Made by a program: the position numbers and the translations under genes
Source: Helicostylum pulchrum
Taxonomy: Eukaryota; Mucoromycota; Mucoromycetes; Mucorales; Mucoraceae
Length of the DNA stretch: 64,000 bases
Direction: 5' to 3'
Assembly: GCA_025677825.1 (NCBI GenBank)
Contig: JAIXMO010000006.1
Location: 62,001-126,000 of the forward strand
Part shown: positions 10,770 through 22,643 of the stretch, in pieces
Position numbering within the stretch: the first letter of the stretch is position 1
How the letters are laid out: each line of letters begins with the position of its first letter
The notes under the pieces: model-generated
The model's database searches: none
What the model was told of the DNA's origin: nothing
The model's input: only the letters and a program-made list of their open reading frames with translations

Positions 10770-11494
10770 TAGTCTTCTTCTTTGTGCACATCTTTTTCTT
10801 GTTCTTCTTGTTCTTCTTGTTCTTCTTATTCTTCTTGCTCCTCTTGCTCTTCTTGTCGCAGTATAGTTTGAGCAGCGACTCTGTTTTCCCCTTCTTCTTC
10901 TTCATCTTCATCAATATAATATTGAAAGGTACGGTGCCAGATTCTCATCAACAACATTTTTCCTCCCCAACGGCCTGTGTACGCAGCAAGAGGTAAAAAT
11001 GGCGCAGCTTTCTTCCCTAACAAAAGCTCGTCTTTCTCTTGTACATCGGATGGTAGCTTGATGAAGTTAATAGGTTTTTTTTAACAAGTTGTACCTCTTT
11101 TTAATAGTATACATGATAGGGTTGAGCACACCAATGTTCACATTATCTTTGCAGCAACCGTCAGATTCTTCTTTTGTCATCAACCTTCCGATAATCCTTT
11201 CAACAAGCTTATGATAAACCTCCCAAACAAAATGAGTGGGGGCCTCAAAGTTTCCTTAGTAATACTCCTTAACGGCTACAAGTTGTCCGAAAACAAACCG
11301 TTCTATTCAACACTATTAGTAGCTTCACCCGCAAAGCGCGGGCTAGACACAAACAGATCATTTCCTACGGAAGAATAGATCATATTAATTTTATTTTCTA
11401 AAGAAGACGGTTCCTCTTTCAAAGACATATTTTTCTCTTTTGCGGCTATTGCTTCTTCTTTCAAATTATTGATTGTCACACCAAGATTATCCAT
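10770..11494 (-). pseudogene. Decayed gene of unknown function, glutamate-rich end
   Basis: Reading the minus strand from ATG at 11494 gives a coiled-coil-like start (NLKEEAIAAKEKNMSLKEE). It then continues, after a frame change and stops near 11300 and 11245, as APTHFVWEVYHKLVERI and VNIGVLNPIMYTIKKR. After another frameshift near 11070 it reads LLLGKKAAPFLPLAAYTGR and a tail of EEQ repeats encoded by a CTT/GTT-rich stretch (10797-10860). The pieces line up in one direction and have coding-like composition, so this looks like one dead gene rather than chance frames. I do not recognise the family. It could be a mobile-element accessory protein. Confidence 0.45.
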
Positions 11495-12091
11495 CTTTCC
11501 TAAAATACTTTGTTATTCGTTCATAATAGTTCTTTGGAGTAACATTTAAACTTCAGTTAAAGCAATGTTGTTTCTTTAACTGGCCATTTGCAGATATTGT
11601 AGTAAAAAAAGTTAAAGAGAAAAAACAAACTGACGAAAAAATAAGAAAGAAATAGAAAAATAGTGCCAATGCAAAGAAGTTTTATTGATAAAAATAAGCG
11701 TCAGACAGAAGGTCACTTGCGCACTCCTGTAAAAAAGTTGAAAAATCGGAGAAAATTTTCCCGTTGTGTGTACTTTGCAAGCTAACATTTTGAAGCAGTT
11801 TTTTTTTTCTTTGCAATGATTAAACGGTTTTGAGATATTTCAATCCGGGAGTAACGCTTTTTGAGTTGGTAATACAGCATATGAAAAGAGGAGAGCCAAA
11901 TTAAATATTAATTTAATATGCAGTTATTGCCCATGTACAACAACGTAACACGACCTCGAAGTACTTGACGACTGTTGTATTTGATTGAATTGGTGTAACT
12001 CCTCTTTAAAAAAAAAGGCTATCAGTCAAGGTAACCGAGGATAGATGGGCAAATTGTTAATGTATAAAAACATGATACAACTTTTTAAAAA
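11495..12091. other. Upstream region of the GH45 gene
   Basis: No gene seen. AT-rich DNA up to a TATA-like element that precedes the cellulase start. Confidence 0.5.
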
Positions 12092-12099
12092 GTATAAAA
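12092..12099 (+). promoter_or_regulatory. TATA box of the GH45 cellulase gene
   Basis: AGTATAAAAAGAG lies about 60-68 bases upstream of the ATG at 12160. A matching arrangement (GTATAAAAAAGG, about 60 bases upstream) precedes the other secreted-protein gene at 31195. Confidence 0.55.
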
Positions 12100-12159
12100 A
12101 GAGCCTTCAGATTTTATTATTTATAAAGAATAAATACAAAATAAATACATTTCTATACT

Positions 12160-13300
12160 ATGAGACTTTCTACTACTCTTGTATCAATTACTTTAGCTGT
12201 TTCTTTTGTAACAGCCGCCGAAGCTGCTACATGTAGCTCTGTTTATGGCCAATGCGGCGGTAAGTTCTTTTATTATTATTATTACCACAATAATTACTAG
12301 GTTTGCTCATTTTATATTTGTTCTAGGTCTTTATTGGACCGGACCCAAATGCTGTGAGTCTGGATCAAAATGTTTAACCAACTCCAATAACCAATACTAC
12401 TCTCAATGTGTTCCCGATGGTAAGTTTCACCTCCAAATTTTTCTTAAAAAAACAATTAACTTATATTCATTTATAGTTGGTAGCAACAATAACAGCGGTA
12501 ACAAACCCGTACAAACAACTGTTAAACCTACAACCACTACAACTAAAGCCCTAGTTCCTACACATAACGCTTCTGTATCCGGTTACTCTGTTATTCCAGG
12601 TGGTATCTCCGGTAAAAGTGAGACTACCCGTTACTGGGATTGTTGTAAACCCTCTTGCGGTTGGAACGGTAAAGCCCACGTTACATCTCCTGTTAAATCT
12701 TGTGCAAAGAATGGTGTAACTGTTATTCATAATAACATTCAAAGCGGATGTGCAGCTGGCGGAAGTAAGAAACCTTAATTAATTTTTTTCTCCCTTTTTC
12801 TAATTATTTTTTTCTTTATAGGCGCTTATGTGTGTAATGATAATCAACCCTGGGCAGTTAACGATAATCTTGCTTATGGTTTTGCCGCTGCCAGTATTTC
12901 CGGACAAACAGAAGGAGGTTGGTGTTGTTCTTGTGTCGAAATGACATTTACCAGTGGTCCGGTTGCCGGTAAAAAAATGGTTGTTCAAATTACAAATACT
13001 GGTGATGATTTAGGTGAAGCCGGTAAAGCTCAACATCATTTTGATTTACTTATGCCTGGAGGAGGAGTTGGCTTATTCAATGGTTGCCAGCCTCAATGGA
13101 ATGCTCCCACTGAAGGTTGGGGTGTTAGATATGGTGGTATCTGGGCGGCCGATCAATGTAAACAACTTCCTGCTGCTCTTCAACCTGGTTGTAACTGGAG
13201 ATATGGTTGGTTCAAGGGTGCCGATAACCCAAACATGACCTTTAAGGAGGTTACATGTCCTGCTGAAATTATTGCCAGATCTGGATGTAGCAGACGTTAA
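12160..13300 (+). CDS. Secreted GH45 endoglucanase with N-terminal CBM1
   Basis: Four exons (12160-12259, 12327-12419, 12477-12764, 12822-13300) give 319 residues. A signal peptide of about 22 residues ends near AEA. It is followed by a fungal cellulose-binding module (CBM1: [24 protein letters not shown]), a Thr-rich linker ([11 protein letters not shown]), and a GH45 catalytic domain. The signature [12 protein letters not shown] holds the first catalytic Asp. [12 protein letters not shown] holds the second. The many cysteines fit the disulfide-rich family fold. The enzyme cuts internal beta-1,4-glucan bonds in cellulose. A CBM1 in front of GH45 is the arrangement known from Rhizopus and Mucor endoglucanases, which supports the host assignment. 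The gene converges on the antiporter gene with a 74-bp gap. Confidence 0.96.
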
Positions 13301-13374
13301 ATTATCACTATTAGAATATTACTACATTATTTATTTTTTTCATATACACTATTAAATTTTATTTTTTATTTTTT

Positions 13375-16074
13375 TTAAAAAGAAGCTGATTGTATAATTA
13401 ATACACTGGCATTTTTAGTACCACTTTTCAAAACTTCGAAACCTATTTTACCGAGAGCACTTTCATAATCTTCCTCTGTAGTTGATTTATTAGTATGGCT
13501 ACGTCCTAGAATAACTAAATCGCGTTCATCGAGAGGTCTTTCTAGTGATTTTGCGACAGTTGAACCGTTCAGTGTCTTTACTGTTCGGCAAGTAACGTTA
13601 CTCCTTATATCACCATTACTTTTTATGAATAATTTATTTATATCTTGATCTTGACAGTAATGTTGGATTGTAGTATCTGTAGTGTACGTGACCGAGTTAT
13701 TTTCGGAACCTTCTCTTACAATTGTTACTCTAATTTTTTTGTTTACTTGTAACCGTAACCCAAACAAGACAGCTGCTTTGTCATCTTGACATCCTTCGCG
13801 GTACGCAATAACAACTTGTGGACTCAAATCATCATTACTATCTCGAACCAACCCAAACCCTCTATCAATAAACAACCCAACCGTACAGTCTCGAATCATA
13901 TAAAACGCCTGATTAACAAACTCTAAATCAGCCGTAGAAGTATTATCCAACAAAGCGGACGCGTAATTTTCGTTATGAATCAAGTATCGATTAATCCAAG
14001 GTAACAAAACCAAATCAGCATCTACTCTAGTGGAATAATCCAAAATAGTCTTGATATAATCAGTAGCAGAACTATAATCCAAATGAGTCTTTAAAGACTT
14101 TACGCCAATTAAACTAGCAAACGTACGAAACACATTTAAAACTGGATCTTGTCTTTCAGTTTCAGCAATGTCTTTATATTTCATTACAACAGATGCACGT
14201 TGAGTTAATTCTAATAAACGCAATGTGTGTATATCGACCGATGTAGAGACCTTATGTTTTAATAGTTGAATTAATGCCATCATGGAAGAAACAGATTCGA
14301 TACGATTTAACATGGTTACAATACAATAGCTTGGTTCTACTGTGCTAATCGTCGATATTTTTTCAATACTTTTTCTATCTACATCATTAGTAGAATTACC
14401 TGTCATTGAAACATGATCTGTAACTTCTGCTGTTTCCTTTTGGTACCATTCAGGATAAACAAACATAACAACTGGTGTTGTCATAAACGTTGTCACAAGA
14501 GCCATGACCACCAAAATAACAAATACTTGATCATTTAATACACCTGCATCATGTCCAATATTCAATACAATAAGTTCAACAAGACTAAAAAAGAACAATT
14601 ATTTAAATATATAAAAAAACTAAAATATTGATTTAGGTTTCTTTTACCCTTTACAATTCATCAAGAATCCAACAGCAAAAGATTCTCTTGTTGTCATACC
14701 TGACAGCTTTGCTGCTACAGTACACCCAACAATTTTACCAAAGCAAGCTAGAAAAATAACCAAGATAACATAACCCCAAACCAAACCTGAATCAAGTAAA
14801 CCAATTTGAGTTTTTAAACCAGACAGAGTAAAGTACTACATAAAAAAAGCTAATTAATACTCTGTTAACAAAAAAAGAAAAATGCTATTTCGTACCAAAG
14901 GCAAAAATATAATATTAACCATATCTTCAATTTTTTCTGTAATTTTTATAGACAAATCATGTTCGTGAGGAATAATCACTCCTGCCAAAAACCCACCAAA
15001 GATACTGTGAACACCAATAATATTTGTAACAAACGCACAAATCAACACAAGCATTAGCGTCACTGTCATTAAAAGAGGCGAAGGTCCATCTTCAAATGAG
15101 TTTGTATGAATACATAGTTTACGATACAAAGGTCCCACAACAAAAATTACAAATAATGTGAACGCTGTTGCTGTCAAAAATACGTAGAGTGCAACAATTC
15201 CACCAGATGAATTTAATAAAGCTACAACAAGTGCCAATAATACCCTATATACATGTATCAATATAATATAATGGTAATAATAAATTTAATTCTCAGTTAC
15301 CATGCGGTACAATCATTGATTAGCCCACTTGCCATCGTAATAGCCCCTACTTTAGTTCTTAACAATTTCAACTCGGCCAAAATCCGTGCTAAAACAGGAA
15401 AGGCCTAAAAAAAATATTTTTGTCAATACTGGAAACTTTAATATCTTGTACAACGCTTACTGTAATAGACATAGCAACACCTAAAAACAATAAAAAACTT
15501 CCAAACGGTATACTGGAATCATCTTGAATTTTATATAACCCAACGCTAACTGCCCCACCTAGTCCAAACGGTAAAGCCATACCTGCCACGGCAACCGCTA
15601 CACTCTTTTTCCAATCCTTTTTAATCACTTGTATATCAACTTCAAGTCCAACCTGAAATAGAAAAAATACTAAACCAAGCGTAGCAATCAAATTTAAAAA
15701 AGGTAGTGATTCTGTTGGAAAAATGGACTGTTTAAATCCGGGAATTCTTCCCATAACTGTGGGACCAAGAATGATACCTGCAATCACTGCACCAGATTTT
15801 TTTTTAGAAATAATATGAAAAACAAACTGTTATTTTTTTACCTTCTGCAATAACTCGAGGTTGACGCAAATAACTTAAAGGTACAGCTATCAGTCTACAA
15901 AACCCAAGTATAACTGTCACCTAATTATATATATTAGATTTATTTAAACTGATTATAAACGATATATACCTGAATAATAAATAAAACAATAGGATCTGAT
16001 GCATTAAACTGTAAAGGATTTAATCCAGAAAATACACCCGCTTGAGGTGGAGCAGCTAATGATGTATCTTCCAT
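13375..16074 (-). CDS. K+/H+ antiporter, CPA2 family (Kha1-like)
   Basis: Seven exons read from 16074 down to the TAA at 13375-13377 (15970-16074, 15842-15920, 15461-15786, 15301-15404, 14896-15244, 14648-14835, 13375-14584), giving 786 residues. The first about 430 residues form the hydrophobic cation/proton exchanger domain. Family blocks are VIAGIILGPTVMGRIPGF, LFLFQVGLEVD, a TAFPVLARILAELKLL block created by splicing, and a ..NCKG|LVELIVLNIG block before the last membrane segment. A long hydrophilic C-terminal region of about 330 residues follows, as in yeast Kha1 and plant CHX proteins, and ends with two nucleotide-binding-like stretches (QVVIA.., DLVILGRSH). Likely location is Golgi/endosomal membrane, exchanging K+ for H+. 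The upstream spacer holds a strong 32-bp palindrome about 280 bp before the start. Confidence 0.92.
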
Positions 16075-18286
16075 AGTTTTTTAAAAAGAAAAAGGGAAAG
16101 AGAAAAAGAAAGAGAAAGAGAAACGGGAAGAAAGAAAAACGTTGAGGGGCAATCGGGAAAGCCTTTATTTGTGTTGCGCAATATCAAATTAAATCTTCTC
16201 TCCGATTTTTCTCGAACTGTGACATTTATTAAATAATTGTCGTTAATTTATAGATAAAAAGTTTTACATAGTCAATGAATAAAAGGGTTTTTTTTGTTCG
16301 TTCGTTCGTTTTTAGACATCCTTTTAAAAAATCCCAAAAGAGCTGAGAGCCAATCCCGTCAGCCCGACTCGAGAGTCGGGTTGACGGATTAAAATACCTG
16401 CACTTGCTGCTTTAAATCATTTTACGCATGAACATGGGTAAACGAGATAGACCGTGTAAATAGACCGTCTTTCGATGTTTTCCTAAAAAAAGTGGCCGAC
16501 AACTTACTCTAACGCTCAAGAAAAAACAGAAACGGTCCCAGACTTTTAAAATGTATAACTTTTTGTGACAATTTCTTTTTTTATGTATATGAACATGTAT
16601 AGCTATATATTTACGAGGATGATTTTTCTATCAACATATAAATACTAAGAAGATATCTCACTATAACTAAATATATTATCGTGGTTTAAGAGATTTCTCC
16701 TTTTTATTATTGGTAGATTGACCTATTTATTCCACACTTTTTTTTTTATAATAGTCAACCTTCTTTTCCTTTTAAAAACGAATTTACACGTAAGTGTGTA
16801 TATTTTATATGATATACTTTATAATTATAGTCATTTGAAACATCCCGACCCCACTTCCCACTATTGAATTGTTTATCAAAGCATAGCGCTGTCCTGTCTC
16901 TGTGTCTGTAAAAAAAAAAAAGAAGCGACTTATTCTTTCTATACCAAGACCATGAAAAAAACATTTATGTATTATAAAAATACCAATTGCTTAATAATAA
17001 TAAACTCATCTGCTTAAAATAGCTATATCGTTTTAACATTTGGTGTAGTAAACGAGCCCGCGTTTTTATCTATTTTTATCTAGCCATATAAAAAAAGGTG
17101 GATCAATGCAAATGAGCTGTCATATTCTTTTCCTCTCTCTCCGAAATATATACATATAGAGTAATAAATTATAGACTTTATATCAGGTTTTCAAAAAAAA
17201 AAAAAAAAAAAAAAAAAAGATACCTGGTGATTTTACATCAAAAAAAAAGGGGTGGGGGATATTTTCCTCCTCTTCATAACTATTTTTATAAAACATTGTC
17301 TTTCAAAAATGAAATTTTCTTTAGCACCAAAACACAATTTATACATCATTTCAGTGAACCAAAGCACCTAAAATTACATTTTGCAGGAGCGTGTAGAAGT
17401 GATACGGGATAACAGAATAAATACTTTAGGGGGAAAGAAATGCAAAAAAAAAAAAAAAAAAAATAAGCATCAAACGAGGTTCAAAAAAAGGAGCAGAATA
17501 TTTTGAGGAGCAGAAAAAAAAGGTTTGTTTCACTCTCACCTGTTCTTTTTTGTATCAAAATATCTACAATATAAAGGTATAAACAATTTTAAATCTGAAT
17601 ATCATATAAATTCAAAACTAAAGAAATATAGAACCTATAAGTTTATAAAAGTATGTAACATGATGACTACTCCTAGTTTTATACAAATAATACCAACTCT
17701 AATCATGATCCTTAACTATTATTACTTTAACTATAATTTGAGACCGAATTTTTTTTTCTGCGTTTACTTAATTGTAGCTACCTTTTTATGCATTATAATA
17801 ACTGCAGCTTTTCATTAAAGTGTAGTCTAGGCTGATAATACATCAATATATAAAGGTTATTTATTTTTGAAACTCTTGTGCATAGGTGATCAATAAGAGG
17901 GGCTTTTTTTATACTTGTATTGAAACAACACAACTACTGCTAAAAAATTATAACTTTCTTTTGCGTTTATATAGAAAACCAAATATACTATTTAAATAAT
18001 CATACTTTTTTATTTATTTACTATTGTATATTTAACTCTTTTTTTTTGTTTTTTTTTTTTTTTTGTGTATGTTTTTTTTGTGTTTCAGGGTATATCAAAA
18101 GGGGGTTAGGTGAGGAGATAAGAGGTATAAATATATAGATACCTATTTTTTTTAAAGAAAAAGTATTATAATGTAGGCAAGTAAGTTTTCGAAAAAAGGG
18201 CGATATAAAAAAAAATATAGGAGAAATAAACAAAGTACGCCCTAGAATAAAAGAGTCTGCAAATAAAGCAAAAAAAAAAACAAAAT
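16075..18286. other. Long AT-rich intergenic region
   Basis: Upstream of the antiporter there is a purine-rich GAAA tract (16083-16140), a near-perfect palindrome (16356-16387) and poly-A tracts (about 17192-17218, 17447-17462). Open frames at 17227 and 17525 are short and compositionally random, so I do not call a gene. Confidence 0.5.
16356..16387. repeat. 32-bp palindrome with 15-bp arms
   Basis: Two 15-base arms (CCGTCAGCCCGACTC and its complement) flank a GA dinucleotide, with one G.T pair. It is conspicuously GC-rich in an AT-rich spacer, about 280 bp upstream of the antiporter ATG. Confidence 0.9.
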
Positions 18287-18298
18287 CTATGAAGTTAT

Positions 18299-18329
<31 letters not shown>

Positions 18330-19129
18330 GATGAAGTATTATTTGGTTTTTTTGATTCACCAGTAGGTAATGATACATTTTTACTTGCAGATAAAGAGGT
18401 TTGATAAGACCTATGCGCACTACTACCTGACTTTGAGCTAACTAACGATGGTACAAAAGCCAAATTAGGTTCAGCAATCAACGAACTTGACGAAGCGTTT
18501 TCCAAAGTCAATCGTAACTGAACACCAGGCGGTTGATTTCTAATAAAATGAATATCATTATAATGATGACTTTGGACAGCAGCTAATGTTGAATGAGAGG
18601 ACCAATCTGAAGAAGAAAGAGAAGAGTGTTTACTACAGTGAATAGATTCCGGTGTGGGTAATTTTTCTTCGTATACCATAGGTGGGTGATCATTCCATTC
18701 AAGGTCTGCTTCTTGTAATTCCTTATGTCTCCTTTCAAACGATTTTTTTTTAAATGTTCCAGACCTTCCTAATTTATCCATCCTTCTACCATCCACCGTA
18801 CGTCGAATTCGACTGCAATTAAGAATAAAACACGTAAATAGTACTAAAAACACCACCACAACTATAGTAAATGAACCCCATGTGCTGGTCGGTATTCGTT
18901 CGGTTGTGGCTATACTTTCTGTATTTTTATTATTAATTGGGGTCTGACTGATAATAGTACTATGGTAATGTGAATTAGGCGGTAGTAAAGTTGAAGGAGG
19001 AATTTCTTGTTGAGGTATAATTGGTTTACTTAAATCCATTAAAGCAAATAAACTACGCGAAGCTACAGTAGGAAAAAAAATAAAGAGGTAAAGAGAGAGA
19101 GAGAGAGAGAGAGAGAGATAAAAGGACAA
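18287..19129 (-). CDS. Single-pass membrane protein, Ser/Thr-rich
   Basis: An open frame of 280 residues ends at 18287. There is one clear membrane segment (SFTIVVVVFLVLFTCFILN), after a Pro/Ser/Thr-rich stretch. A basic stop-transfer segment (CSRIRRTVDGRRMDK) and a long Ser-rich tail follow, ending in a serine run encoded by a (GAT)n microsatellite at 18299-18328. This resembles the general layout of fungal wall-sensor/Mid2-like proteins, but no family motif proves it. Two starts are possible. The ATG at 19129 adds a hydrophobic leader encoded by a (GA)n run that would act as a signal peptide. The ATG at 19039 gives 250 residues without it. A pyrimidine-rich stretch ending in TACTGTAG just before CTTCGCG could also be an intron acceptor, which would remove the leader. 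Confidence 0.6.
19091..19118. repeat. (GA)n microsatellite
   Basis: About 12-14 GA units at the 5' end of the membrane-protein gene. Read in frame on the minus strand it gives the Leu-Ser run of the possible signal peptide. Confidence 0.85.
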
Positions 19130-20029
19130 ACTTTAATACTATTTTATATTTAAAAATATACCTTACACTACATAAAAAAAAGCGATACCAACGATCTCTG
19201 ACACACACATACACACACTCTTTTACTATACATAAAGGGGAATGTATCTAAAAGGAAGGGGGGTTCATCAAAGAGAGACAGAGACAGAGACAGAGATTGA
19301 GAGAGATTGAGAGCTGAATATTCTTGATCTAGAAGAAGGAGGTGCTAAAAAGAAGCCTAAATTATATTACGAAATTGACTTGTAAAAAAAAAAGGTTGTA
19401 GATTAACCGCCACACCAATATTTGTTATTTGGTAGCAAACCGAAACGAAGCAATCGAAAACGTGCTTATATTATCAGATAAACCCCTTTTCTTTATACAT
19501 AGACCCCATTCCGGGAAGACTGTACAATGTGTAGATCTATAAAGTTATTTCCTTCTCACTCCAAACACTAAAATATATGTATATATACCTATTTATTTTC
19601 GCGTTTAAGAAAGTTTACAGTCAATACACAGTGCACGCACGTCGATCTTATACGAAATAAATAAAAACTGGCGGGCATGTGTAATCATTATATTCCTCCT
19701 TATTTTCATTTTAAAAATAGTAGTTACAATTTAACCTCTGTGTATCTTAACTGTAAAATGATGTAATTTTTTTGACACTAAGTACTGCTTATAGACATTT
19801 AGACTTCAATGTTTTGTAAATATTATGTACCTTGAATGTAACACTACATATATCGATATAGGGTCCTCCCTTTTAGACAGCAGTAAATATAGTATGGTTT
19901 CTGCTTTAATACAAACATTAGGAAATGTTTACAGAAGAATTTATAACTTTTATTTATATCTAATACGCATGTAGTACATGTGCATAAAAAAACGGAGAAA
20001 GAGAAAGAATATGTAATTGAAAGATTTAT
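19130..20029. other. Intergenic region
   Basis: Purine-rich and AT-rich spacer between two minus-strand genes, with GAGAC repeats near 19273-19310. No gene seen. Confidence 0.5.
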
Positions 20030-21866
20030 TTAACTGTGAGTAGGCATGCTGACAGTAGCCTTAGTGTGCTCAGAATCACTTTCCTTCCACAAGGAAGTAA
20101 CAGTCTTTGGCTTGGTATAGAATTGAAGACCACTCTTACCGTAGAAGTTCATATCACCCAAGATGGAACCACGGCTACCAGTCTAAATAATAAATAAATG
20201 AGTTAAATCAATAATAATTAGAACACTATAGTTTAACTTACGAAAGAGAAAGGAGGAACAGGAACAGGGATAGGAACATTGATACCGACTTGTCCAACAT
20301 CAATTTCATGTTCGAACTTACGAGCACTAGGACCAGAGTTAGTGAAGACAGCGGTACCGTTACCATAACGGTTCTTATTAATTAAATCAATAGCATCATC
20401 TAAAGTATCAACATTAAGACAAACCAAGACGGGACCAAAGATTTCCTCACGATAACATTCCATATCAGTCTTGACATCTGTCAACAAAGAGGGGCCGACA
20501 AAGTTACCCTTTTCATAACCCTTGACGACAACACCACGACCATCCAAAATAAGGTTAGCGCCTTCATCCTTACCACTTTGAATCAAACGTTCGATACGTT
20601 CTTTAGATTGAGCAGTAATAACGGGACCAACATCAGTTTCAGGGTCCATACCGAAACCAACCTTAAGTTCACGAGCACGTTGAGCTAACTCAGGTAACCA
20701 CTCCTTAGTTTCACCAACACAAACCAAAGTACTCAAGGCCATACAACGTTGACCTGCAGCACCAAATGCAGCACCAGCAATGGCATTTAAAGCGGATTGC
20801 TTATTAGCATCGGGTAAAAGAACAGCATGGTTCTTAGCACCCAAGTTAGCTTGAACACGTTTACCGTTAGCATTACCGCGGGTATAAATATGTTCACCAG
20901 CACGATCGGAACCAACAAAAGAAATGGCCTTTATCTCAGGTTCGTCACAGATAAAGTTAACACAATCAACAGCACCATGAACAACGTTCAAGACACCATC
21001 TGGAACACCAGCTTCAGCAGCTAATTTAGCCAACATCATCATAGCGCCAGGATCACGTTCAGAAGGCTTCATGATGATAGAGTTACCAGCAGCGATAGCT
21101 AAAGGGAACATCCAAAGAGGAATCATGGCAGGAAAATTAAAAGGACAAATACCTGCAACGACACCTAATGGTTCACGATACATATCTACACACAAATAAA
21201 TCTTGTGTTACTTGAAATGTATAAATTAGTTATATAAAACCTTACATGTTTCCATATCTTTAGCAACAGTTAATTTTTCACCCATCAACATATTAGTAAG
21301 AGCACAAGCTTGTTCAACTACTTGAAGACCACGGAATACATCACCTTTAGCATCAGCAAAAGTTTTACCTTGTTCATAAACAATATTTTCAGCAATAGCA
21401 TCATGGTTTTGACGAATCAAGTATTGTAAATCAAGCATGACCTTTTGACGAGCCAAGACAGTAGTCTTTTTCCATTCACGAGCAGCTACTTTAGCGGATT
21501 CAGTGGCTTCCTTTAACTCTTCAGGTGTAGTTTCAGGAACATAACTGATTAATTCTTGAGTAGCCTTTATTTTTGAAGTAAGTATAAAAAGATATAAAAA
21601 AAAAAAAAATTGTACTTTACAGGGTTACGAAGTTCAATCCATTTATCAGTCTTTGACTCAACAAATTTACCATTAATGTAATTCTTTACGGTTTCAACGC
21701 CTGAAATTCTCTGTAAAGCAGGGAACTGAGTACTAAATGCTCTACGAGCAAATGGCGTCGTTCTATAACAACAGTTTTAAGTATCCACAGTACGTAATAT
21801 ATAATGTTTTTTTCTTTCTTACCTTTGAATAGAAGTAGAAGAAGCTCTTAAAAAAGAAGAAAGCAT
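20030..21866 (-). CDS. Mitochondrial methylmalonate-semialdehyde dehydrogenase (ALDH6)
   Basis: Five exons (21823-21866, 21621-21762, 21246-21564, 20242-21185, 20030-20182) splice to 533 residues. The N-terminus ([23 protein letters not shown]) is a typical mitochondrial presequence. Family motifs are the DxxTYxYRxPLGV junction formed by splicing, [19 protein letters not shown], and the catalytic cysteine in [11 protein letters not shown]. The C-terminal block is [18 protein letters not shown]. The enzyme oxidises methylmalonate semialdehyde and malonate semialdehyde to propionyl-CoA and acetyl-CoA with NAD+ and CoA, in valine and beta-alanine/uracil breakdown in the matrix. No lesions are seen. 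A spacer rich in A-tracts precedes it. Confidence 0.96.
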
Positions 21867-22540
21867 TTTGTTTCAAGTGTGAGAAAAAAAAAGTGGAAAC
21901 GCCCTTAAAAAGAGAAAAAAATAATACCCCGTTTTTCTTGATATTTAAAGCAAAAAAAAACCGTGCGAAAAAACTGCATAAGGTTTAAAGTGACCGGTAT
22001 AAAAACAAGGTTGTTTGGCCTAGTTTACTTTTTCTTCATACACATTTATAGTCATTTCTCTTTTTCTCGCATATCATCTTATCTCTGCTATTATTATCGT
22101 TACTACTGATAACAAAAAAAAAAAAAGAAAAAGAAAGAGAGAGAGTTACCTAAATGACAAAGCAAAACCGAGAATTTAAAAAAAAAGTCATCTTTATAAA
22201 GGCGTGAGAAGTGTATCAGTATGTGTTACTTTTACCCGCGTAACCATAAAAACAGACACCGGCTAAAAATAAAACTTCCGCTTTCCCCCACTTTTGTTTA
22301 CAATGATCGACATCTTGTAATATTTTATTATAATGTTTTTTCTTTATATGTGATGCGAAAAAAAAAAAAAAATTTCAAGAAAAAAAAATGGGAATGTTGT
22401 ATGGAATTAGTCTTGTGTTTAAAAAAAAAGAGTAAATATTATTTTTCATGATAGACACCAGTTTATTCCATTTCTACATAAGTTACATTATAACGTAATC
22501 GTAAAGGGTCCTACACACATAAACTTCTATTGCCAAGGCC

Positions 22541-22643
22541 TAAATTTTTCGGGCCACGGGTAGTGTACATAGTCTATGTTTGGATCGGGTAGCCTGTGGT
22601 CGCATAAAAAGCCTATGTACACTACCTGTGGCCCGAGCAATTT
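22541..22643. repeat. Long inverted repeat, MITE-like hairpin
   Basis: Arms of about 30 bases (22541-22571 and 22613-22643) match except for about three positions; the core arm is TCGGGCCACGGGTAGTGTAC. A 41-base loop contains another copy of the CCTGTGG motif. The element is GC-richer than its surroundings. Confidence 0.85.

Noticed and set aside
10797..10860. Poly Lys/Asn or Phe/Leu frames from the CTT/GTT-rich stretch
   Set aside because: Low-complexity readings; only the Glu/Gln frame joins the neighbouring coding remnants.
16356..16387. The palindrome as an intrinsic terminator
   Set aside because: Such terminators are bacterial; this lies in a fungal intergenic region upstream of a gene and lacks a following T-run.
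17525..17818. 97-codon plus-strand frame
   Set aside because: Ile/Tyr/Phe/Asn-rich as expected by chance in AT-rich DNA; no motif or promoter.
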